From the NCBI GenBank assembly GCA_026954325.1, contig JAIXKK010000200.1, forward strand, positions 1 through 64,000: DNA of 64,000 nucleotides, read 5' to 3'. The position numbers were made by a program, and so were the translations under genes. Below, piece after piece: positions 1-7,737 of this stretch. This DNA comes from Bryobacterales bacterium (lineage in GTDB: Bacteria; Acidobacteriota; Terriglobia; Bryobacterales; Bryobacteraceae). The notes beneath the pieces were generated by a model. The model had not been told where the DNA came from and made no database searches. It saw nothing but the letters and a program-made list of their open reading frames with translations. Position 1 is the stretch's first letter, and each line of letters opens with the position of its first letter.

Positions 1-81
1 GTTCTAGGGTATCAGACGCGTGTGAGGAGAAAAGATTTCGGCAAAATGATACTGGTGGAACGACGCTACAATGAGGGATAT

Positions 82-1005
82 ATGTCCAGGACCGTAGTAG
101 TGTCCCTATTTGCTCTTCTGACCCTTGCCGGAGGAGTGTTTGCCGCGGAGAAGACGGCGTATGACAAGCCGACGATGGAAGCATACCTGCGCCACCAGTT
201 CATGCTGCCCATGAACCTGAAGGTGATCGTCGGGGACGCGAAGCCTTCCGAGGTGGCGGGCCTGATGGCCGTAGATATCACGGTTACTGACGGCAAGAGC
301 ATGAACCAGCAGGTGCAGTTCCTGGTATCGAAAGACGGGAAGAAGATTCTCCAAAGCAAGGTGCTGGATATCCGGGAGAGCCCCTTCGCCGGAGACTTGA
401 AGCTGTTGAAGACAGACGGCGCCCCGGTGGCGGGTCCTCCGGCGGCTCCGGTGACTTTGGTGATCTTCAGCGATTTTCAGTGCCAGTTCTGCAAGGAGGA
501 GGCAAAGACGCTGCGTGCGAACCTGGAGAAGGCCTATCCCACCGAAGTGAAACTGGTCTTCAAATCGTTCCCGTTGGAGCCGATACACCCCTGGGCAAAG
601 ACCGCCGCCATTATCGGGCAGTGTGTCCACAAACTCAATGAGGGGGCATTCTGGCAGTTCCACGACTGGATTTTCGACCAGCAAGGCCAGATCTCGCTTG
701 AAAACGTGAAACCGAAGTCGCTCGAATTCGCCAACAGCCACGGCGTGGACAGCCTCCAGTTGACGCAGTGCATCGACGGGAAGTTGACCGAAAAGGACGT
801 GGAGAAGAGCGAGGGCGAGGCTCGGGCGCTTCAGATCAACCAGACTCCGACTCTGTTCGTGAACGGACGGCGGCTGGTGGGGAACGTGCCCTGGGAGCAG
901 TTGAAGCAGGTGATTGATTACGAACTGGACTATTCGAAGAAGGCGCGGGCGGCCAGGAAGGATGATGCCTGCTGCGAGGTGAAGCTCGCCATTCCGGTGA
1001 AGTAG
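82..1005 (+). CDS. DsbA-family thioredoxin-domain protein, exported
   Basis: Predicted 307-aa exported thiol-disulfide oxidoreductase. It begins with a Sec-type signal peptide (about residues 1-21, ending in an A-x-A-like site before E-K-T). A short N-terminal region of about 100 residues precedes a DsbA-type thioredoxin fold. The redox motif is C134-Q-F-C137 after F-S-D-F-Q, and the cis-proline is P256 in Q-T-P-T, both typical of DsbA/BdbD-type proteins. I chose the ATG at 82 over the in-frame GTG at 22 because only the 82 start puts the signal peptide at the N terminus, and GAGGG lies just upstream. Likely role is oxidising or isomerising disulfides in the periplasm; the substrate is unknown. 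The M28 peptidase gene starts 22 bp downstream and may be co-transcribed. Confidence 0.85.
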   Translation: MSRTVVVSLFALLTLAGGVFAAEKTAYDKPTMEAYLRHQFMLPMNLKVIVGDAKPSEVAGLMAVDITVTDGKSMNQQVQFLVSKDGKKILQSKVLDIRESPFAGDLKLLKTDGAPVAGPPAAPVTLVIFSDFQCQFCKEEAKTLRANLEKAYPTEVKLVFKSFPLEPIHPWAKTAAIIGQCVHKLNEGAFWQFHDWIFDQQGQISLENVKPKSLEFANSHGVDSLQLTQCIDGKLTEKDVEKSEGEARALQINQTPTLFVNGRRLVGNVPWEQLKQVIDYELDYSKKARAARKDDACCEVKLAIPVK

Positions 1006-1027
1006 CGGACCTGGCGACGCAGAGGAG

Positions 1028-2854
1028 ATGATGCGAAGAATCGTGGGAATGGGCGGCGCGCTGGCGGTGCTGGGGTGTATGGGGGGATGGGCCAGGGGCA
1101 GGGCGGAGGCGCCGCAACTCGATCCGTCGGTCTATTTGAAGTATGTGAAGTACCTCGCATCCGACAGGTTGAAGGGCCGGGGCACGGGTACACCGGGGCT
1201 CGAGAAAGCCGCCGGCTATATTGCCCACCAATTCCGGCTTGCCGGATTGAAGCCCGTGGACGGCAGCTACTTCCAGGAGTTTTCGGTGACCATCGCGGCG
1301 AGGATGGGTGAGAAGAACCATCTTGTCATCGAGGAGAACGGAGGGAAGAAGCGGCTGAGGGCGCGAGAGGATTTCATCCCGTTGAATTTCTCCGCGAGCG
1401 GCAGGACGTCTTGCGAAGTGGTGTTTGCCGGCTATGGGATCTCCGCCAAGGAGTACAACTACGACGATTACGCGCATCTGGACGTGAAGGACAAGTGCGT
1501 GCTGTTGCTGCGTTATGAGCCGCAGGAGTTCGATGAGAACAGCGTGTTCGCGGGCAAAGCCTACACAATGCACGCGCAGCTTCCGAACAAGGCGTTCAAC
1601 GCCCGCCTGCACGGCGCCAAGGCCGTGATTCTTATCAACAACATGGCGAATCGCGCCGGGGAGACCGATGCGCTGGAGAAATTCGGGCAGACGAACGGGC
1701 CGGCGGATGCGGGGATCAGTTTCGTCCAGATCCACTGGGAAACAGCCGAGCAATGGATGGCCGGGGCAGGAAAGGACTTGCGGAGGATCGTGAGCGGGAT
1801 CGATAAGGATCTGAAGCCGGAGTCGTTCGCATTTCCCCAGACGCTGCAGGTGGAACTCGAGACTGACGTGCGGCACGTACAGAGGATGGTGCGCAACGTG
1901 GTGGGATACCTCCCCGGGGAGACGGACGAGTATGTGGTCATTGGCGCGCATTATGACCACCTGGGCTTGGGGGACCAGAACTCGCTCGCTCCATCGCTGA
2001 TCGGGAAAGTGCACTACGGAGCGGACGATAACGCATCTGGCTCGGCGGGCGTGATGGAACTGGCGCGATATTTCGGAGCGCGTCCGCGGATGAAGCGCGG
2101 CATACTTTTCATGACATTTGCGGGCGAGGAACTCGGATTGCTGGGCTCCAGCTACTATGTGGGCCAGCCGGAACTGCCGCTGGATAAGGCGGTGGCGATG
2201 ATCAACATGGATATGATCGGAAGGGTGCGGAACGGGAAGGTGTACATCGGGGGATCGGGAACAGGCGCCAGCTTGAAGACCCTCGTGGAGAAGGCCGCGC
2301 GGGGTGTGGACCTGCACGTGGATTTGACCGAGAAGAGCGGGTACGGCTCGAGCGATCACACTTCTTTCACTACAAAGCAGGTGCCGGTGCTGTTCTTTTT
2401 CAGCGGACTGCATGCCGATTATCACAAGCCGAGCGATACCTGGGACAAGATTGACGTCCCGCAGGCGGTGAAGGTGCTGCGCATCGTAGCCGGCGTGACG
2501 GAGGAACTGGCGGAGGTGAAGCGGCCGCAATTTGTGAAAGTGGAGCCGCCGCGCATGCCGGTGGGCGGATCCGGGGGCGGCTCGGGGTACGGTCCGTATT
2601 TCGGGAGTATTCCCGATTTTACGGAACTTCCGAATGGGGTACGGTTTTCGGATATCCGGACGGGCTCGCCGGCGGCCAAAGCCGGGCTTCGCGGAGGTGA
2701 TATCCTGATCGAGTTTGATGGGAAGGCCATTCAGAATCTCTACGATTACACTTACGCGCTGCGAGCGAAGAAGCCCGGTGACGTGGTAAACGTGAAGGTG
2801 CTGCGGTCGGGCGCGCCGATGGAAGTGAAAGTGACGCTGGAACAGCGGAAGTAG
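1028..2854 (+). CDS. M28-family zinc aminopeptidase with PA and PDZ domains
   Basis: 608-aa exported metallopeptidase. A hydrophobic N-terminal signal contains V-L-G-C, a possible but imperfect lipobox. A protease-associated domain follows (about residues 110-260), then the M28 catalytic domain. The metal and catalytic motifs are visible: H308-Y-D310, the Asp pair near 333-334 in G-A-D-D-N-A-S-G, E367-E368 in F-A-G-E-E-L-G, N-M-D-M-I-G, and S-D-H-T-S-F. A PDZ domain with a G-S-P-A-A-K-A-G-L-R core occupies the last 90 residues. M28 plus C-terminal PDZ is a known arrangement in periplasmic aminopeptidases. Two adjacent ATGs (1028, 1031) follow the AGAGGAG at 1021-1027; 1031 has slightly better spacing, so the start may be one codon later. 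Confidence 0.9.
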   Translation: MMRRIVGMGGALAVLGCMGGWARGRAEAPQLDPSVYLKYVKYLASDRLKGRGTGTPGLEKAAGYIAHQFRLAGLKPVDGSYFQEFSVTIAARMGEKNHLVIEENGGKKRLRAREDFIPLNFSASGRTSCEVVFAGYGISAKEYNYDDYAHLDVKDKCVLLLRYEPQEFDENSVFAGKAYTMHAQLPNKAFNARLHGAKAVILINNMANRAGETDALEKFGQTNGPADAGISFVQIHWETAEQWMAGAGKDLRRIVSGIDKDLKPESFAFPQTLQVELETDVRHVQRMVRNVVGYLPGETDEYVVIGAHYDHLGLGDQNSLAPSLIGKVHYGADDNASGSAGVMELARYFGARPRMKRGILFMTFAGEELGLLGSSYYVGQPELPLDKAVAMINMDMIGRVRNGKVYIGGSGTGASLKTLVEKAARGVDLHVDLTEKSGYGSSDHTSFTTKQVPVLFFFSGLHADYHKPSDTWDKIDVPQAVKVLRIVAGVTEELAEVKRPQFVKVEPPRMPVGGSGGGSGYGPYFGSIPDFTELPNGVRFSDIRTGSPAAKAGLRGGDILIEFDGKAIQNLYDYTYALRAKKPGDVVNVKVLRSGAPMEVKVTLEQRK

Positions 2855-2873
2855 CCCAGCTTCCTGAATCAGT

Positions 2874-2888
2874 GCTAAATGTTTTAGC
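2874..2888. promoter_or_regulatory. Perfect 15-bp inverted repeat, possible operator
   Basis: GCTAAA-tgt-TTTAGC is a perfect 6-bp-arm inverted repeat between the M28 stop codon and the next gene. It is too short and lacks a T-run for a terminator. Its symmetry fits a protein-binding site for the gene starting at 2918, but no regulator is identified. Confidence 0.3.
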
Positions 2889-2917
2889 GGAACATGTCGA
2901 TGAAGGGGAGGGAGACG

Positions 2918-3535
2918 ATGGAAACCGTTTTAAGCCCGCAGAAAGTGTGGAAGCTGCCTCCGCTGATCTTACATCCGTTTTCGGACTCGAGCGGTCCGAA
3001 TAAGCTATTGGAGAGTTCCCGTGCCAGCCTCATGCTGCAAGGGCTCCTTCCGAGCGGGGATTTCACTCCCTGGGAACTCGATCAGAAACTGCTGGATGGG
3101 CGTTTTTGCGAACTTCGGATGCTCTTCTACCTTGGCCGCGATCTCGGCCGGTGGATTGAGCAATGCATGGAAATGGTGGAGCGGGATAGCGGACTGAAGA
3201 ACTCGGGCATCAAGCAGCAAAGCTTTGCCACGCTGTTGGTGGAGGATCCGCCGGACAACGTGAGGGAGAAGCTGCGGACGTGGGGTGTGGCGGACTACAA
3301 GGCGATCTTTTCCCGGGCGCTTGGCCTCAACTCGATCTTTAACGAGGTGCCGGAGCGGGAACTGCTGAACCTGGATTTTATCCGCAACTACTACCGTTAT
3401 GCGGACCACTTGTTTGCCTGCAACCAGCAAATGTCGCCGTTCACCGAGATCCGCTGCAAGAACTTCCATTTCGATCTTTTCGCATCCGGGGAGTACACGC
3501 GGATGCTGGAGCGGGAGTGGAAGATCGAGGAGTAG
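2918..3535 (+). CDS. Hypothetical cytoplasmic protein, 205 aa
   Basis: I do not recognise a family. The protein has no signal peptide or membrane segment, is mildly acidic, and is rich in predicted helix, with conserved-looking aromatic clusters such as N-Y-Y-R-Y-A-D-H-L-F and K-N-F-H-F-D-L-F. I chose the ATG at 2918 because GGGGAGGGAG sits 6-8 bases upstream; the in-frame ATG at 2894 has no ribosome-binding site. Codon and base use match the neighbours, so it is probably a real chromosomal gene. A 15-bp inverted repeat lies 30 bp upstream. There is no functional clue beyond co-orientation with the genes on either side. Confidence 0.7.
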   Translation: METVLSPQKVWKLPPLILHPFSDSSGPNKLLESSRASLMLQGLLPSGDFTPWELDQKLLDGRFCELRMLFYLGRDLGRWIEQCMEMVERDSGLKNSGIKQQSFATLLVEDPPDNVREKLRTWGVADYKAIFSRALGLNSIFNEVPERELLNLDFIRNYYRYADHLFACNQQMSPFTEIRCKNFHFDLFASGEYTRMLEREWKIEE

Positions 3536-3579
3536 GAAGCCCCTGGGCCTTGAGCGGACCGCCCTAACCATGAGCTTGA

Positions 3580-3585
3580 TATACT
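3580..3585 (+). promoter_or_regulatory. TATACT -10 box directly before a start codon
   Basis: TATACT ends 6 bases before the ATG at 3592, so transcription would begin at or next to the start codon. No Shine-Dalgarno sequence precedes that ATG. No good -35 is visible at 16-18 bp. This fits a leaderless or nearly leaderless mRNA. Confidence 0.45.
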
Positions 3586-3591
3586 GCGCTC

Positions 3592-4881
3592 ATGGAGTTA
3601 CCCCGCCTTTTTCTGGTAAAGCAGAACTTCCCGGACCGGAGCATCAAGGATATTCCGGATGAAGTCGCAAAGCAGTTGAATGCATCGCCCTTTGCCTCGC
3701 GCGTGAAACCGGGTGGTTCCGTGGCCATCGGAGTGGGCAGTCGCGGCATCTCGAACATCGCCACCATTGCCCGAGCCGTAGTGGACTACTTCAAGTCTCA
3801 AGGGCTGAGGCCGCACATCTTTCCGGCGATGGGGAGCCATGGCGCCGCCACGGCCGAGGGACAGGCGGACGTTCTCACGCATTACGGAATTTATGAGGCT
3901 GCCATGGGCTGCCCGGTGAGCAGCCAGCTTGACGTGGTTCCCCTGGGGGCGACGCCGGAAGGGATTGAGACCTTCATGGACCGCACCGCCTACGAGAGCG
4001 ACGGCGTGATGCTGCTGGGACGGGTGAAGTGGCACACGGACTTCATGGGGAAGATCGAGAGCGGCCTGCTCAAGATGATGGCGATCGGACTGGGCAAGTT
4101 CGCGGGCGCCCAGCGCTATCATACGTACGCCTACAAGATGGGGCTCGAAAACGTCATCCGCGGCGTAGGGCGGCAGGTGCTGGCCTCGGGGAAGATTCTG
4201 GGCGGCCTGGCCATTCTCGAGGACGCCTATCACAACACGGCGCAACTCACTCCGGTGCCGGTGGAGAACATGGAGCGCCAGGAAGAGGAGTTGCTCGCCC
4301 TGGTGAAAAGCTGGATGGGGAAGATCCCCGTTCCGCAACTCGATATCCTGATTCTCGACGAAATTGGAAAGAACATCAGCGGCGCCGGCATGGATACGAA
4401 GGTGGTCAACCGGGGAGTGCAAGGGCAGTACAATCCCTGGCCGGATACGCCCAGCATCGATCGGGTGTTTGTGCGCGATTTGAGTTCACTCACTTACAAC
4501 AATGCGGTCGGCATCGGGATGGCGGACGTGACGACGGACCGCCTGGTGAACCGCATCGACTGGGTGCCGACGAGAATCAATTCACTCACCGCCTCGACGC
4601 CGGCGGCAATCCGCACGCCGGTTCACTTCGCTACTGATCGGGAGTGTCTGGAGCGTATGTGGCCGACGGTGGGGAAGTTTGACTCCCGGGAGGTATCGAT
4701 CGGATGGATCCGCAATACACTGGAGCTATCTCCGATCCTGCTGAGCGAGAATCTGATCGATGAAATTCGCAAGAATCCGATTCTCGAGGTAGTTGGCGAA
4801 GCGCAGCCGATCGAATTCGACGCGGAGGGGAACCTGGTTGGGATGCGGCAAGGCGTGGAGCCGGCGGGATCGGCGCACTGA
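3592..4881 (+). CDS. LarA-like (DUF2088) protein, putative nickel-pincer isomerase
   Basis: 429-aa protein resembling the lactate racemase LarA superfamily. The N-terminal half carries a G-V-G-S-R-G-I loop near residues 47-53 and M-G-S-H83-G-A-A-T, the position of the conserved G-T-H motif of LarA. Further on, K-W-H-T-D-F followed by G-K-I-E-S-G-L-L-K resembles the second His/Lys active-site stretch. LarA-type enzymes use a nickel-pincer nucleotide to racemise or epimerise alpha-hydroxy acids in the cytoplasm. No larB, larC or larE cofactor genes lie in this window, so cofactor supply would have to come from elsewhere. The substrate is unknown; many LarA paralogues are not lactate racemases. 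The start rests on the ATG just after a TATACT box and no ribosome-binding site. Confidence 0.7.
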   Translation: MELPRLFLVKQNFPDRSIKDIPDEVAKQLNASPFASRVKPGGSVAIGVGSRGISNIATIARAVVDYFKSQGLRPHIFPAMGSHGAATAEGQADVLTHYGIYEAAMGCPVSSQLDVVPLGATPEGIETFMDRTAYESDGVMLLGRVKWHTDFMGKIESGLLKMMAIGLGKFAGAQRYHTYAYKMGLENVIRGVGRQVLASGKILGGLAILEDAYHNTAQLTPVPVENMERQEEELLALVKSWMGKIPVPQLDILILDEIGKNISGAGMDTKVVNRGVQGQYNPWPDTPSIDRVFVRDLSSLTYNNAVGIGMADVTTDRLVNRIDWVPTRINSLTASTPAAIRTPVHFATDRECLERMWPTVGKFDSREVSIGWIRNTLELSPILLSENLIDEIRKNPILEVVGEAQPIEFDAEGNLVGMRQGVEPAGSAH

Positions 4882-4893
4882 AGCAAAGAAAGA

Positions 4894-4926
4894 CGGACGT
4901 CCGGTTGCGCTAAAGCCGGACGTCCG
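4894..4926. terminator. Strong hairpin, probable terminator
   Basis: CGGACGTCCGG (4894-4904) and CCGGACGTCCG (4916-4926) form a perfect 11-bp stem with an 11-base loop, starting 12 bp after the LarA-like stop codon. There is no T-run on the forward strand, but the other strand reads TCTTTCTTTG after the stem, so it could terminate in either direction. Each arm is itself nearly palindromic. Confidence 0.55.
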
Positions 4927-5097
4927 AAAACAGAATGGCCACTGAGCGGATAGCGCTCGCGTTCAATGGCCTTCCCGAGGCATCATGCGCGAATGCCCCA
5001 GGATCGTGGTTGCACTGCTTACTCTATCGTCGGCAAGTGGCTGGGGCTTTAGTAGCCATAGCGGTGCGCCCCCCATGTCCGGAAAGGAGGCTTGGTT

Positions 5098-5955
5098 ATG
5101 CTTTCGCGACGCGTATTCATCCAATTGATTCCAGGCGCCGTCACGGCCGCGGCGGCGGCGCAATCCTCCCGTGTTCAAGGAGTAAAGATTGGTGTGCAGA
5201 GCTACAGCTTCCGTGACCGGCCGCTGGACGATGCGATCCTCGGGATGCAGGAAGTGGGCCTCACCTTTTGTGAACTCTGGCAGGGCCACGTCGAGCCTAC
5301 GGGGATACACAACCGCATGCGGCGCGATGAACTGCGCATGTGGAGAAAGACGGTGTCCATCGATCACTTCCGCGAAGTGCGGACGAAGTTCCGGAAAGCG
5401 GGCATCGAACTGGTTGCCTACAACTACAGCTTCCGGGAAGATTTCGACGATGATGAGATCGAGCGCGGATTTGAGTTCGCCAAGGCGCTGGGGGTGAAGT
5501 GCATTACCGCATCGTCGAACGTGTCCACCGCCAAGCGGATTGACAAATACGCGAAAAGGGCCGGAATTCGCGTGGGTATGCACAATCACTCGCGGATTCT
5601 GGACAACGAATTCGCGACGCCGGAAAGTTTCGCCAAGGCGCGGGAAGGAAATTCGCCCTACATCGCCATTAACCTCGACATCGGCCATTTCACGGCCGCC
5701 GGCCTCGATCCGGTGGAGTTTATCGAGCGGAACCACGAAGCGATCGTGGCGCTGCACCTGAAAGACCGCAAGAAAGACCAGGGAGAGAACGTGCCGTTCG
5801 GCGAGGGGGACACGAAGATCAGAGAAGCGCTGCATCTGCTTCGCGACAGAAAGTATCCCATCCCGGCAAACATCGAGTACGAATACAAAGGCGTGGAAAC
5901 GGTTTCCGAAGTCAAGAAGTGTTACGAATATTGCCGGACGTCGCTCGAATGTTGA
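5098..5955 (+). CDS. Exported sugar phosphate isomerase/epimerase-like TIM barrel
   Basis: 285-aa protein of the xylose-isomerase-like/AP-endonuclease-2 TIM-barrel superfamily. It starts with S-R-R-V-F-I-Q-L and an alanine-rich hydrophobic stretch, a Tat-like signal. The barrel shows family landmarks: G-V-Q-S-Y-S-F at the first strand, H-N-H-S near the middle, N-L-D-I-G-H-F, L-H-L-K-D-R, and I-E-Y-E-Y-K near the end. These provide the His/Glu/Asp metal ligands of the family. A perfect GGAAAGGAGG at 5081-5090 places the start at the ATG at 5098. Enzymes of this family act on keto-sugars or inosose-like substrates; relatives exported beside Gfo/Idh and DUF1080 proteins act on 3-keto-glycosides. 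The substrate cannot be read from sequence. A second exported homologue lies at 50576-51421. Confidence 0.8.
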   Translation: MLSRRVFIQLIPGAVTAAAAAQSSRVQGVKIGVQSYSFRDRPLDDAILGMQEVGLTFCELWQGHVEPTGIHNRMRRDELRMWRKTVSIDHFREVRTKFRKAGIELVAYNYSFREDFDDDEIERGFEFAKALGVKCITASSNVSTAKRIDKYAKRAGIRVGMHNHSRILDNEFATPESFAKAREGNSPYIAINLDIGHFTAAGLDPVEFIERNHEAIVALHLKDRKKDQGENVPFGEGDTKIREALHLLRDRKYPIPANIEYEYKGVETVSEVKKCYEYCRTSLEC

Positions 5956-6005
5956 CGGCGCCGCGCACGATCATGCACTTGCACCGTGATCTTCGCCTTT
6001 GTCCT

Positions 6006-6011
6006 TATACT
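6006..6011 (+). promoter_or_regulatory. TATACT -10-like box
   Basis: TATACT lies 9 bases before the ATG at 6021, the same geometry as before several real genes in this window. It may be the promoter of a tiny peptide or a leftover of a lost gene. No matching -35 is visible. Confidence 0.3.
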
Positions 6012-6020
6012 TCGCCGCCA

Positions 6021-6098
6021 ATGCGTGAAGCGGCGCCGGGCGTGCGTGGAGCGGCCGCCTTCAGGAGTATTCGCTGTTTCACTGAATTGTTTTCATGA
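6021..6098 (+). CDS. Possible 25-aa small ORF or gene remnant
   Basis: A short open frame starts with ATG 9 bases after a TATACT box and ends in TGA just inside the 3' end of msrA on the other strand. The peptide is Arg/Ala-rich with a single Cys and has no recognisable family. Support is only the promoter-like context; it may equally be chance. It lies in the 137-bp gap between the isomerase and msrA, where I see nothing else. Confidence 0.15.
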   Translation: MREAAPGVRGAAAFRSIRCFTELFS

Positions 6099-6632
6099 TT
6101 TTCGCTTGATCCCAAATTTTTCCCTAAATTTCTTCATCTTTGGAGTCACCACAAACATGCAATACGGTTGGCTGCCGTTGTTCCGGTAATATTCCTGATG
6201 ATAATCTTCGGCCAAGTAAAATTGTGAGGCCGGAGTCACTTCCGTCACAATCGGAGCGCGCCAAACCCGCTCTTCGCTGAGTTTTCGAATCAGATCTTCC
6301 GCTGTCCGCTTCTGCCGGGCGGAGTGATAGAAAATGGCGCTGCGGTACTGCGGACCCGTGTCATCGCCCTGCCGGTTGAGCGTAGTGGGATCATGGATAG
6401 AAAAGAAGACCTCGAGCAGTTCGCGAAACGTGATTACCTCGGGATTAAAGGCCACCCGCACCACTTCGGCATGGCCGGTGGCGCCCGTGCATACTTCTTT
6501 GTACCCGGGGTTGGGCACATGGCCGCCCATGTAGCCGGACTCGACGGAAACCACGCCCTCCAACTCGTCAAAGACCGCTTCCAGGCACCAGAAGCAGCCT
6601 CCCGCCAAAGTGGAAACCTCGTACTGTGTCAC
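6093..6632 (-). CDS. msrA: Peptide methionine sulfoxide reductase MsrA
   Basis: 179-aa cytoplasmic enzyme, full length for MsrA. It reduces the S-epimer of methionine sulfoxide in proteins. The active-site motif G-G-C13-F-W-C is present, with C13 the catalytic cysteine, and other family stretches follow (G-Y-M-G-G, Y-K-E-V-C-T-G-A-T-G-H-A-E, and Q-Y-R-S-A-I-F-Y). The resolving cysteine could be C16, or the later one in Q-P-Y-C-M-F. It starts with GTG at 6632, preceded by AAGG. It is divergent from the UxuA-like gene with only 26 bp between start codons, so their promoters must overlap. Confidence 0.95.
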   Translation of the reverse strand: MTQYEVSTLAGGCFWCLEAVFDELEGVVSVESGYMGGHVPNPGYKEVCTGATGHAEVVRVAFNPEVITFRELLEVFFSIHDPTTLNRQGDDTGPQYRSAIFYHSARQKRTAEDLIRKLSEERVWRAPIVTEVTPASQFYLAEDYHQEYYRNNGSQPYCMFVVTPKMKKFREKFGIKRKS

Positions 6633-6658
6633 AACCTTGATGATATTCTGAATCGGCT

Positions 6659-7732
6659 ATGCCTACACGCCGCTGTCTGCTGCAATCGGCCCTCTTGCGA
6701 ACCCTTGCCCCGTCGCCGGCGCCCGCCGGGCGGAAGAGAACAGTCATTGATGAATACGACCCATCGAACATCAAACTCTCCCACCGCATGCCCATCCGCT
6801 CGATGACGGACGAAGACCTGCTGTTCCTTCAGCAGATCGGCATCCGGTGGTGCCGCATCGAGTTCGACAGCGATGCCACTTACGAGTTCATCAAGGCCAC
6901 GCAGGACCGGTTGGCGCGGTTCCAGATGAGGATCTATTCGGGAGTACACTATGCATACCGGCATGCCGACGTGCAGCTAGGGCGCGGCAAGCGGGACGAG
7001 TTGATCGAAACCTACTGCACGTTTCTGCGCGATTGCGGGCGCCTGGGGATTCCCGTGTCGAACTACGACTGGCATCCCGCCAACACCTACACCACCGCCG
7101 AAGTGCTCAGCCCGCGCGGCTACAAGGCCCGCCAGTTCGATCTGGCGGACTTTCGCGCGAAGGTGGAGAAACAGGCGTTCGAGCGCGAGTATTCGGCCGA
7201 AGACATCTGGGGCGCCTACACCTACTTCATGAAGGCCGTGCTCCCGGCCGCGGAAAAGGCCAACGTCAAACTCGCTCTTCACCCGGACGATCCGCCAGTT
7301 GCGAAAATGAATGGGGTCGCCAAACTCTTTGTGAACTACGAAGGCTACCGCCGGGCCGAACAGATCGCGGGGGCCAGCAAGTCCTGGGGCCTTACCTTCT
7401 GCGTCGGCACATGGTCCGAAGGCGGCGGCAAGATGGGCAAGAACGTGTTCGAGATGATCGCGGATTTCGGCGGGCGCGGCAAGATTTTCGATGTCCACTT
7501 CCGAAACGTGAGCGGCGCGATGCCGCATTTTGTGGAGACGTTCCCCGACGACGGATACATGAATATGTACGAAGTGATGAAGGCCTTGCGCAAGGTGCGG
7601 TTCAACGGCGCCGCGGTGCCCGATCACGTTCCTCAACTCGCCGGTGACAGGGGAATCCGCCGCGCCGGCACCGCATATTGCATCGCCTACATGCGCTCGC
7701 TGCTGCGGCGCGCCAATGAGGAGGCAGGTTAA
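6659..7732 (+). CDS. Mannonate dehydratase (UxuA)-like protein with Tat-like leader
   Basis: 357-aa member of the UxuA family. The four residues at the metal-binding positions of UxuA are present in order: H208 (H-P-D-D-P-P), C248 (F-C-V-G), H280 (D-V-H-F-R-N), and D322 (P-D-H-V-P). UxuA dehydrates D-mannonate to 2-keto-3-deoxygluconate in hexuronate breakdown. The N terminus is unusual: T-R-R-C-L-L-Q-S-A-L-L looks like a twin-arginine signal, whereas standard UxuA is cytosolic. The ATG at 6659 has no ribosome-binding site. fhs begins 5 bp after the stop, so the two are probably one operon. It may act on another sugar acid. Confidence 0.8.
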   Translation: MPTRRCLLQSALLRTLAPSPAPAGRKRTVIDEYDPSNIKLSHRMPIRSMTDEDLLFLQQIGIRWCRIEFDSDATYEFIKATQDRLARFQMRIYSGVHYAYRHADVQLGRGKRDELIETYCTFLRDCGRLGIPVSNYDWHPANTYTTAEVLSPRGYKARQFDLADFRAKVEKQAFEREYSAEDIWGAYTYFMKAVLPAAEKANVKLALHPDDPPVAKMNGVAKLFVNYEGYRRAEQIAGASKSWGLTFCVGTWSEGGGKMGKNVFEMIADFGGRGKIFDVHFRNVSGAMPHFVETFPDDGYMNMYEVMKALRKVRFNGAAVPDHVPQLAGDRGIRRAGTAYCIAYMRSLLRRANEEAG

Positions 7733-7737
7733 TCCGC

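Noticed and set aside
836..2530. 564-codon reverse-strand open frame
   Set aside because: It is antisense to the M28 peptidase, Arg/His-rich with no recognisable domain; a GC-skew shadow.
4935..5216. 93-codon forward frame before the isomerase
   Set aside because: Overlaps the isomerase start in another frame, has no ribosome-binding site and no family features.
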